NCBI GenBank assembly: GCA_973895155.1
Contig: OZ316893.1
Coordinates: forward strand, 4,712,001 to 4,776,000
Source of the DNA: Marsupella aquatica
Taxonomy: Eukaryota > Marchantiophyta
Reading direction: 5' to 3'
DNA length: 64,000 bases
Position 1 is the first letter of the stretch. The number at the start of each line of letters is the position of its first letter. A program made the translations under genes and the position numbers. Under the pieces are notes generated by a model that had not been told where the DNA came from, ran no database searches, and worked only from the letters and a program-made list of their open reading frames with translations. Positions 12,214 to 21,010 of the stretch are shown in pieces.

Positions 12214-12406
12214 GGTTGTGCCTGCCTGGGAGGTAGTGCAATACCTAGGCGACGCTGGCGAACCCGAAGCAGCAAGCTACTCCGTTGGGCTCGCACCCGA
12301 GAGAAATTAGATTAATATCGTGAGGGTCGATGACCCTCGTATCAGATATTAAACTGATAAGAACAGATACTACACTTGATCTTAGCCAAAAGGCCGAGAA
12401 AGGTAT
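12213..12406 (-). ncRNA. U2: U2 spliceosomal snRNA
   Basis: On the minus strand the RNA begins ATACCTTTCTCGGCCTTTTG at 12406 and continues GCTAAGATCAAGTGTAGTAT, including the GTAGTA branch-site recognition element, then TTATCAGTTTAATATCTGAT. This conserved 5' half is essentially identical to other U2 RNAs. Stem IIb is a perfect GAGGGTC-ATC-GACCCTC hairpin. Stem III is long: GCGAGCCC pairs with GGGTTCGC, and GGAGTAGC with GCTGCTTC. Stem-loop IV keeps AGGTATTGCACTACCT. Length is about 193 nt; the exact 3' end (12211-12215) is uncertain. U2 pairs with the intron branch site in the spliceosome. The Sm site reads AATTTCTC, so its U-run is broken. No textbook plant upstream element (TCCCACATCG) is obvious; a CCCACACTGGC-like sequence lies near -45. 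Confidence 0.93.
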
Positions 12407-14052
12407 GCTTTACCTAAGGCTCGCGAAGAGTTTTGTACCCCCGCACAGCCAGTGTGGGCCGTCATTTACCTGTGCTTATGGTTTTATATATAGAGCTCCC
12501 CGATACTGTGATAAGTAACGACGAGCGACTGGTCTCGTGAGGACTATCGTAGTGAAGGAACGCATTTCACCATGTCCGGCAGCTGTTATTTTGGTTCTTT
12601 TTGCATCTCAACGACTTAGAGAGATATATTTGCTGAGAGCATTTGGGGCACATTTTCTCCATTAGTAATTTGATGGGTGTTATGGATCGAAATCATTTCT
12701 GCCATCATAGAGTCATTAGCTCTAGAGATCCTCCAACCTAGAGGATAGGACCGGTCTTTGCTATACATTGGGTGCACCATATTTTTAATTTAAATATAAA
12801 AACAAAAAAAAAAGGTAATTTAATGGACAGGGTTGGTCCAACACTAGCTCACTGTAATTCTTATTTAAATACATTAAACAAAAACCAACAAACCGTAGTT
12901 GATGGGACCAAAAGTATTGGACGCGTGGGTCCAATACTAGACAGTTTTTTTTCTGTTTTTTTGTTTTTGTTTTTTTGGGGGGGTGGAAGAGGGGAGTGCT
13001 TTGTTCAGGAAAATTCAGGCTCAGCTGATGGGGCACGCCCTGCAGCAACTGGCTGACAACATTGCTTCTCAATTTGGCTGACAACCTAAGTTGAATTTCT
13101 GTTAGCACATTGGGCATCCACCTATGTGCCCAGGAGCCCCAATGATCTCTTGAATTATGGATGTTGGCAAGGCAACAACACCCATTTGGTGAAAGAAACT
13201 GTTATAAGACTAAGATATTTGTGATACTTTGTCCTCTCCAACTTTGTCACATTGGCTATTCACTTAAATCTGGACATTCAAATGGAGGTATTGAGTTGTT
13301 CACGAAGAACAGAGATCACTGAGATTCTTAGCTCTTTTTTGGCTTTCTTTTTATAGGTTTCTTCTTGAGGTTGTAATTGTTTTTATTGCCTTGAAAGTCT
13401 AAAGTAGACCCATTTAAGAGAAGATAGGAGTTCTATTTTGGAGCATGCACCCCTGCAGGGTAGCCCACAAGGGGGGACAATATCTAGGGATCCCACAAGG
13501 ACCCATAGCAGGAAAGAGAGAGGGTTAGACCAGGAACACAAAGTGACCAGCCAGTGGCTGAGGAGAAACCAATACTCCCACCAATTTGTCTTTTTCTTAC
13601 TCTCTGGACGACGTTTGCCCTTCCACCTTGCTGTGTTTTGCGCTTTTTATTGGTCCTATTTTATTCTAGGGATGCTCTTTTGAACGCACAGTACCACAGC
13701 AGTGAATCTTTTATCTTGCCTGTGGCACCTCGTGTGGTGGCCTTTGCTCTTGCCTCTCGCCCAAGAGCCAACATAACAGAAAGGCGAAAGAAAGGGGAGA
13801 TTGATTCCACAATGTGATGGAAAGTGTTGTGAATGTCTGTTCATACGTATCCACAAATTGCGCGTGAGCAACTTCAAATACCTCCTTCTCCCTAAGCAAT
13901 AAGCACCAGAGCGTCGAGAGAGGTAGGAGGCACAAGAGCAACAGCAGCAGCCCAGCTGAGAAGAGAATCAATCCACCGTGCACATCGTGGGGAATTCTTG
14001 CCCAACAAGCTCGCTCTGGTGCTCTACTTTGCCAAAGGTTGTGAGAATCATC
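12407..14052. other. Intergenic; U2 promoter side and upstream of the ureide gene
   Basis: The first 100-150 bases should hold the U2 promoter on the minus strand; TTTATATATAG lies at about 12483-12493. Poly-A and poly-T tracts occur near 12790-12815 and 12945-12980. The final few hundred bases presumably contain the promoter and 5' untranslated region of the gene starting at 14053. No other gene is recognised. Confidence 0.55.
12914..12937. repeat. Short perfect inverted repeat
   Basis: GTATTGGAC at 12914-12922 pairs perfectly with GTCCAATAC at 12929-12937 around a 6-base loop. A related phrase, GGTTGGTCCAACACTAG, lies about 100 bp upstream near 12830. It may be part of a small element end; nothing else supports that. 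Confidence 0.6.
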
Positions 14053-17000
14053 ATGGAGCCAGCAGCAGCGCACAGCCTGACGTATGGAACCTTTCTTGAA
14101 TGCTGCGGCAGCACTGCCTTTGCTGCTCACATGGCCCAGAGCTCGCCCTTCTCTTCGATCGACCATGCCATCGACACAGCACGTCGCATTTGGTGGAACG
14201 AGGTGCGTTCGAGCAGATTGCATTGAAATTTTGGTGCTCCTCAGGGGCCGTGCAAGAGGGAGCTGCCTGAGCAGCACTTGAACCCACTTTGGTCGTGGGA
14301 GAATTGAGCAATCTCTTACTGGATTTTCGGCGGGGACGAAAATTAATGGAACCACTCAATATGTTGGCATTCTTCAAAGAGGTGGCAAAATGTGAACGTA
14401 TTGCTACAAGAAATGGTCCTCTGTGATCTCCGAGGCAGTGATGCTGCCAAATTTTCAATAAAGTTATCTAAGAGTTCTTACTTGAGTCGCGTGGAGGGTG
14501 GGCATGGGGGGCGGAATGGGTAGCACTGACTGTCGAAATTAAGTGCTCACCGAGGTCTTTCTTTTGAGCAGGTCAGTATCCTTGGATGGTTGGAGGCGTT
14601 CGCTGCACACCCACGAATTGGAGACGTACAAGCTCTGGAGAAGAAGTTTTCTACTAGCAAGCAGTACGCTCTGTTTGCTCTCTTTCAATTGGGTTTTTGA
14701 GGATTTGACGCCGACAGTAGATTGCGTACCACACGGCTCTACGGTTGTAGAGAAATTGATAGCGGTGATCATTAAATAAATCAGGACTCTGTTGCACGAT
14801 GGAAACGGAAATCTAGAGCGATGACCAGCAAAGCATTCTGAGCATTAGGTCAAGGAAAGTCTAAGGAATGCTTCCATCATTCTTCGTTTCGGAAGTATTC
14901 ATCTGTCATTCAGCTGCAGTGGGTCTGATTTTCACTTCATTCTTGGTTATCTAGATATGGATAAACTTGAAACCTCCGCATAATTATAAGAATAGTGACG
15001 CAGATTGGCGGCCGGGGAGCAATCAGCAGCTTTAAATACTGCTGCAAACAACGAGTTGCAGGTGAGAGAACAAAACTTAAGAGAATGATTTGTGACTGGG
15101 AGGTTCCTCTCCTCCAAGTCCTGGCTTTCAGTAAAGCCAAGTTCTAAAGGTTCTTGAGCCTTCAGAGGTGTTACTGTGTCAAAGGGTTTCTTAATGTCCG
15201 AAGGAACTTTTTGTTCAAGTGTATAATAGAGGATGATGTAAGTTTACTCACACCAGATCGTTTGTTGAATTGGAATTCGTGAAGGAACTGGCAGGGTGGA
15301 ATCATAAGTATGAGGACAAGTTTGGACACGTCTTCCTCATTTGCGCATCTGGAAAAAGCTGCTCTGAAGTATTGACGACATTGAAAGTAAGTTTCTGCTA
15401 GCTATCGCTTTTGTTCTGATTCTGAGAACGAAATGCATATCAATGAACTCAGATGACTCGCCTGTTTGTGAATGAGGCTTTTTTTTGGCTTATCAATTCC
15501 ATTATGAAATAGACCCCAGAGGAGAGTGTGGTTTCATGTACATGCCTTCCGGCCCGTCATCTATGCTGGAAACATTTGTGCGAGTTCTTGTCTAATCTCT
15601 AATACTCTCTTTCCTCACCCATGCATGTCTCCTGGTGTCTTAGTATTTTTTTAATCAAAGACCCTAACTTCCAAGGGCAGAAACGCCTGGGAATCTTCAT
15701 ACTCAGCATTACTTCTCAAGCAAACTACTGCCATTCCAGCGTATCCCCGACTGTGCAGCATTTTGCACAGCCCTCCATCAGTCCGCTCGAATTCAAAGTT
15801 TTAAGAACATTTGTTACTAATTCTTTCAAATGTACGGGAGCCTGGCAATATCCGCTTTGCATGCGGTCCAAACAATAGCTCAATAGTTATTCAACCTATA
15901 TCTGAGTAGAGGCAAGGCATATTCGATTCACAAGTGACACTCATATATGGTCCTGTGACCTGACTTCTTTATTCATTTCTTTAATTTTCATTCCTCTATC
16001 GTTATCAATGTAAATGAATTTCCCTAAACCCTTTTGAAAATAATAGTTCTCATCAACTGCTTTTTGTTCTAAGGAGGGAGTCTACAACATTCGTCAACCT
16101 GACTGACCTACGGTAGATCACAGTCACAGTGACATTTCTCATCGTTGATATACAGGCCCGATTCTCAAATCGACCGGGAGATGAAATTCGAGTAGCTGCT
16201 GGAGAACAACAAAAGATAACTGAGCTCCGGTTCAGAAACCTGAAAGCTTGGGAAGGCCATTCCTGCAGTACGCCATCACCAGGTTCCTTAGTCTGGCTCA
16301 ACGCTTAGTTTTGTGGTGTCTCAAAAGCAAGCGTCAAGTCAGAAGCTTGCTGTTTCTCCACAATCTTGCTTAAAGCTTGTCCTTGCTTCTAAGATATTTG
16401 TCACATGTCAGAATTGGAGCAATGAACGTCCATGAAAAGTGAATGATTGGACTCAAGGAGTTCTTGCTGAAATGAATCGAAAGTAGACACCAACAATAGC
16501 ACGTCGTCCCTGTTTACGGAGGCATCAAACGAGATTTCAGAAACTTTTAAAGAGAATGAAATACCTGAACTGGAGAAAAAGAAAAAGAAAAAATGCTTTG
16601 TATGTCTTGTGTTTCGTTGTTAATTTGACCTCATGTTTCGTGTGTTTAATCTCTCCAGGGAAAGCGGTCAAAGAGCTGCAGAGCGCACATGGTGCAGCAG
16701 CTGTCAGACCTCCTATTACGACCCATGTCTTAGATGTCTCACTCGGGGCACCTGGAGTTGGAATTGATGTACTGCTGGAAAAGTGCAATGATGTAACCAC
16801 GGGCCCAGATGTAAATTCCTTTACTGGAGATGGTTTTTGGTCCGCAGTAGGCTCCTCTGTTACAAATTCTGATGGGCGCTCAGGGCCACTGATGGGTAAC
16901 TCAAACGTCTTACAGGCTGGAAGGTATCGCTTGACTTTCAAAACAGGGGAGTATTTCCTCAGGACTGCTAAGACAAACGATGGAATTACTGGATTTTATC

Positions 17001-17107
17001 CATATATCTGCTTAGTCTTTGAAGTGAAACCAAGTCAAGTAGCTGAACATTTTCATGTGCCTCTCTTGATCTCTCCATACTCGTACACAACCTATAGGGG
17101 AAGCTGA
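14053..17107 (+). CDS. TTL: Bifunctional OHCU decarboxylase / HIU hydrolase (allantoin synthase, TTL)
   Basis: Exons are 14053-14202, 14572-14663, 15004-15061, 15285-15386, 16156-16267 and 16659-17107. They are in phase and give 320 residues; the plant family is about 324. Residues 1-165 form the OHCU decarboxylase domain, with the catalytic-loop motif AAHPRIGD (H63) and GEQS (E86-S88), then WNHKYEDKFGHVFLICASGK. Residues 188-320 form the transthyretin-like HIU hydrolase domain: ITTHVLDVSLGAPG (H194), DGRSGPL (R245), EHFHVPLL (H304) and the diagnostic C-terminus YRGS. Together they turn 5-hydroxyisourate into S-allantoin in purine breakdown, normally in peroxisomes. The plant PTS2 signal (R-L-x5-H-L) expected in the linker is not visible. 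The exon 5 donor at 16268 and the linker are the least certain parts. Confidence 0.93.
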
Positions 17108-17790
17108 GCTCAAAACGGGAAACTCTTGTATATACTAACAGAATTTTCCATTTCAACACAAATCCTCCTGTATGATGGGTCCCCTTTTCGCTCCTCTCCT
17201 TGGAATAACAAGCAGTTTCCAGGACCTGATATTGTGTCACTATCGTTGTGTTGCCATTTGAATGTTCATAAATTGAGGCAAACTAAGGGCATCTCCAATG
17301 TTTGGACTGGGTCCAGCCCTTGTTTGCACTTATCGATTTGTCGTTTGCTGTTTGTTCCTAGGGTTTTGCTCAAAAACATTGCCCAAATCCAGCAATGAAC
17401 GAATGCTTTAATTCCAGAGTACACAATTTTGTGCAACTCAGAGCTTTCCTTCCAATTCGAGTTTGTTGGTAAAATTAAAATAAGGTCCACTTTCCAAGAT
17501 GGAAAGTCATTAGACGAAAGGTTCCAGAGTAGTCGAATAAACCTTGTTATGTGAACGGGATCGGCAGCGAGCTCGAAGAGGGTGATAACTCTCACTGGGC
17601 ATTAACCACCACAAAATCAGCATCTATTAATTACCCCGATATAACCAGAACACACACAAAGCAAGAGATTTGCTACCGCAAACCAAGAGTTGTGAAGAGT
17701 GTGTCTTGGTTTGTGTAGTGGTCTTGGTTTGTGTAGTGGCCCAGTCACAACAAACTCAACCGTACCACAGGACATGGAGTTTTGCTTTAC

Positions 17791-17980
17791 AATTTTGGCC
17801 AGGTAGCAGGATTGAACCACTAAGAGGTGCTGTGTCCGAAGTACTGAGTGGATCTAGATCCACTGGAACAAGCTTGTCCTCGAGTTCGACAGCGGGGCCC
17901 AGGACCACCATCTTCCGGTCGTTGTTGTTTGTTGTGACAATCATCTAATATTGAGGACAAGCAACCCGAGCTGTTTGTCG
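17791..17980. repeat. Direct duplication, copy 1 (partner 18183-18364)
   Basis: This copy shares AATTTTGGSCAG, GCAGGATTGAA, AAGAGGTGCTGTRTCCGAAG, TACTGASTGGATCTAGATCC, CATCTTCCGGTCGTTGTT and GCTGTTTGTCG with the second copy, in the same order. On the minus strand both copies encode a similar peptide, NNDRKxxVLxxxxxLxDxLV, before a one-base indel separates their frames. It may descend from a duplicated exon or an element fragment; I do not recognise the protein. Confidence 0.75.
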
Positions 17981-18182
17981 GTTTTGTCCTTCGACCTTCT
18001 TTAGCTCGCCCGTCTCCTGCAGATACGGACATGTCCTTCACATGGAAGCTATTTGGTAAGAGACCACGAGGACTGAAAGGATTTGGGGCAGCTTCGTCAA
18101 GGGCATTATCTTCCCCCATCCGTAAACAACGAAAATTAGTGTCGCCGGCGACTGAATCCGTTAGTAAGGATTTCTACATTAT

Positions 18183-18364
18183 AATTTTGGGCAGCGAGCA
18201 GGATTGAATTACCAAGAGGTGCTGTATCCGAAGTACTGACTGGATCTAGATCCAAATAGAACAAGGTCGTCCTGGAGTTGGGCCGAGGCATCCAGGACGA
18301 TGATCTTCCGGTCGTTGTTCTTTGTTTCGACAGTCAGCAGACATAGACAAGAAGCTGTTTGTCG
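18183..18364. repeat. Direct duplication, copy 2 (partner 17791-17980)
   Basis: This second copy lies about 390 bp downstream of the first in the same orientation. Minus-strand translation gives KNNDRKIIVLDASAQLQDDL, against NNDRKMVVLGPAVELEDKL in copy 1. The similarity between the copies is clear but imperfect, so the duplication is not recent. Confidence 0.75.
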
Positions 18365-18469
18365 ACGTGACAAGATTTGGTGTGATTCAGTGTGCATTAT
18401 TAGTACTAAGCGCAGCCAGCTCCAGATGCCCTAGAGTGTTTCGCAACTGCCAAAACAGCTACTGTGAGA

Positions 18470-18575
18470 GTTACACTGGGAAGCCTATATAGGGGGTCTT
18501 AACATGCGATTGTAAAAATTGCGTTACACTGGGAAGCCTATAGGGGGTCTTAACATGCGATTGAAAAAGTTGCCT
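18470..18575 (+). repeat. Tandem duplication, 53-bp unit, two copies
   Basis: GTTACACTGGGAAGCCTATA, then AGGGGGTCTTAACATGCGAT and an A-rich tail, occurs twice back to back. The copies start at 18470 and 18523. They differ by a short TA indel and a few bases. Confidence 0.85.
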
Positions 18576-18879
18576 TGCAAAAACGATTGAGTTCAGTGTT
18601 AGAGGGAAGAAACTTGCCTAATCGATCCATTTGTGGGAAAAGATAGTGAACACGAACCATTTTACTGTAGGTGGCTACTTTGACAAAATTACTCGGGGGT
18701 GATACAATTCGTAGCGTTCTCTAGATATGTTTGGTGGTTTAGTGACTATGGGATCACAATTTGAAAATCATCATTTTAGTGGACTAGACTAAATGCACAT
18801 TCTTTAAATATTAAGCCTATCCTTTGTATGTTAATGATAACAAAAATGATCATGCATGATCATCATTTTGACATACATA

Positions 18880-19083
18880 ATATTTATCTTTCTTTCCATA
18901 CACATAATTCTATCCTTCTTTCCATCCACATAATTTTTGGTGGGGCTGTAGAGTCACCATCTAGAAGCTTCACTCTAGAAGCCTAGACCTATTCAACCAT
19001 CAAAAAAATAATCCACAAGTCACCATCTAGAAGCTTCACTCTAGAAGCCTAGCCCTATTCAACCATAGAGAAATTCACTAGTT
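18880..19083 (+). repeat. Two small tandem duplications
   Basis: A unit of about 26 bp, CTTTCCATMCACATAATT, is repeated at about 18890-18941. A 66-bp unit, AGTCACCATCTAGAAGCTTC plus ACTCTAGAAGCCTAGMCCTA and TTCAACCAT, is repeated at 18952 and 19018. The 66-bp copies are almost identical. Confidence 0.85.
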
Positions 19084-19090
19084 GTGCGCA

Positions 19091-19412
19091 ATCTCCAAAA
19101 CTCTTGATCTTGATGTTTTCTTGGCCCTAACATAAATTTTCACATTCAGTTTGCAATTTCCCAAACTTTGGACCAGGTCAAGTATGGCTCATGGAGCATG
19201 TATGGGATCAAATGGAAATTTTTTCAGATTTATGTGGTTCATGTCAATCTGGGTTTTCCAAGATTGTTACCTTTGTTTGTAGTATTTGCTCAGAAGTCTT
19301 GCCCTAATCAAATAGTGAAGGATAGGCCGACAAAGATACTTGGGGTTAACCTCACCTTCAATACTTAGAACTTACGGGACAACTCTGATTTGAAAAGTTA
19401 ATCCCCAAGTGC
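19091..19412 (+). repeat. Direct repeat of about 322 bp, copy 1 (partner 19873-20196)
   Basis: It begins ATCTCCAAAACTCTTGATCT and ends near CCCCAAGTGC. The second copy starts 782 bp downstream. Both keep one open plus-strand frame with conserved residues (FQIYVVHVNLG, LPLFVVFAQ, SCPNQIVK, RPTKIL, VNLTFNT and a stop), and the one clear insertion (AGAAAG-like, 6 bp in copy 2) preserves frame. The ends lack TG...CA, so they are not ordinary LTRs. Confidence 0.85.
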
Positions 19413-19872
19413 CTGGGAGTGGCAGGATTTTGATTTCGGTTTGGTGCTTTCTGAGGAGGCTGACCACCTCCTGGCTGTGTGCCGGAGGGCACCCTTCGGG
19501 AGGAAGCGATCGCATCTGCTCCAAGCCAAGGGCTGGATTGATGCACATCACGGCCAGTGGCTTGCGGTTGGCAGTTGTCGTGTGACATCAGTCGATCCTG
19601 CTGTCTGACTGGAAGGCTCAGGCTGGGATGCTCTGTCGTATTGACGTCCCACTCTGGTGTGGGCTGTGAGGGTGGTGCTGGGCGGGGTGGGTGAAAAATT
19701 TAACCATGAAAACCCCACGGGAAGGGGGAAACACACAGTCCACCAAAAGGCCAGAGCAAGCAAAAGCCCAATGGGCCAAAGACCCCAACACCAGCTACAG
19801 TATGCACACAAACCCAGAACCACCCGGGCCCCACACCCACGAAATTTAAACCATTTCCAAAAAAACAAAATG

Positions 19873-20196
19873 ATCTCCAAAACTCTTGATCTTGATGTTT
19901 TCTTGGCCCTAACATAAATTTTCACATTCAGTTTGCAATTTCCCAAACTTTAGACCAGTTAAGTATGGCTCATGGAGCATGTGTATGCGATCAAATGGAA
20001 AATTTTCAGATTTATGTGGTTCATGTCAATCTGGGTGTTCCAAGATTTTTACCTTTGTTTGTAGTATTTGCTCAGAATTCTTGCCCTAATCAAATAGTGA
20101 AGGAGAGGCCGACAAAGATACTTAGAAAGGGGGTTAACCTCACCTTCAATACTTAGAACGGGACAACTCTGATTTGAAAGGTTAACCCCCAAGTGC
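19873..20196 (+). repeat. Direct repeat of about 324 bp, copy 2 (partner 19091-19412)
   Basis: This is the second copy, with a 6-bp in-frame insertion before the VNLTFNT end and a few substitutions. Between the two copies lies 460 bp of GC-richer sequence (about 19413-19872) unlike its surroundings. That spacer could be an insertion or the internal part of a small element. Confidence 0.85.
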
Positions 20197-20883
20197 TTCA
20201 GAGAAATAAAGTAATCCACATAGAGAGTTCCTTGAAATTAGTTCAATGAACTAGCCTGGAAAGGACTCCAATACATTTGGACCATTTTTGTGCTGAGTGC
20301 AAGGACCTGTTGTCCTGTATAGTAGAAATGTTGCAAAGAAAAAATGGCAAAGGAAAATAGCTTTGCAACGGATCGTGCAAAGGAATTGATTGTTGAGGCT
20401 TTTCAATCAAACCTCTAAGCATGAATTCTGTGTACACCTTTTGTGCAAGACCTTTCTGTGCAATTACCAAGCAGATAACAAGGGGCAACTACATATTGCA
20501 AAAGTACCCTGGCCCACAATTTTGCACCAAGTCCAGAATTCAAATCAAATGCATACCAAAAGGGACACTAAAGTCAATTGAGGACCAGACCCGAAATGAG
20601 TATCAAGTACACATTTGGGGCTTGTTGGACAGACCACCCTACATTGACTTTGATCATGAACAAACTGGTAGTTAGAAAAATAGGTTTAGACAATAATATT
20701 GTGCACTAGACCACCATAGAGATTGCCGAATGTGGGTGCTAGATCTTATATACAGGATGTATGTGTTCCTGTATGTGTTGGAACTTTACTTTTGTGATAC
20801 TTATTGTTTAGTTTTTTCACCTTTAGGTTTTCTTTCTGTTGAAGGTAGGATTAGTTAGGTAGGCTTAGCTTATCATCTGCGAC

Positions 20884-21010
20884 TAGCTCAAACCCGTGCA
20901 TTGCACCAAAGATGTCATGAAGAAAAAAGATGCCAAGATGTCGTTAAGAGAAAAGATGTCGGCTCACCCAAGATGTCGTTAAGAGAAAAGGTGTTGGCTT
21001 GCTCAAGATG
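20884..21010 (+). repeat. Dispersed repeat head, copy B
   Basis: CTAGCTCAAACCCGTGCATT plus GCACC is followed by short iterations of AAGATGTCGTTAAGAGAAAA. It is the clearest relative of copy A at 299. The repeated AAAGATGTC words following the head are shared with 299-430 and 1750-2050. Confidence 0.55.

Noticed and set aside
13711-14355. A 214-codon minus-strand open frame over the start of the ureide gene
   Set aside because: It overlaps the well-supported first exon on the opposite strand and shows no recognisable domain.
17670-17770. Tandem GTGTAGTGGTCTTGGTTTGT-like sequence considered as a gene 3' end
   Set aside because: It is only a short duplication of GTCTTGGTTTGTGTAGTGG with no coding support.
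19091-20196. Direct repeats considered as LTRs of a small LTR element
   Set aside because: The repeat ends lack TG...CA, and no primer site, polypurine tract or flanking target duplication could be seen.
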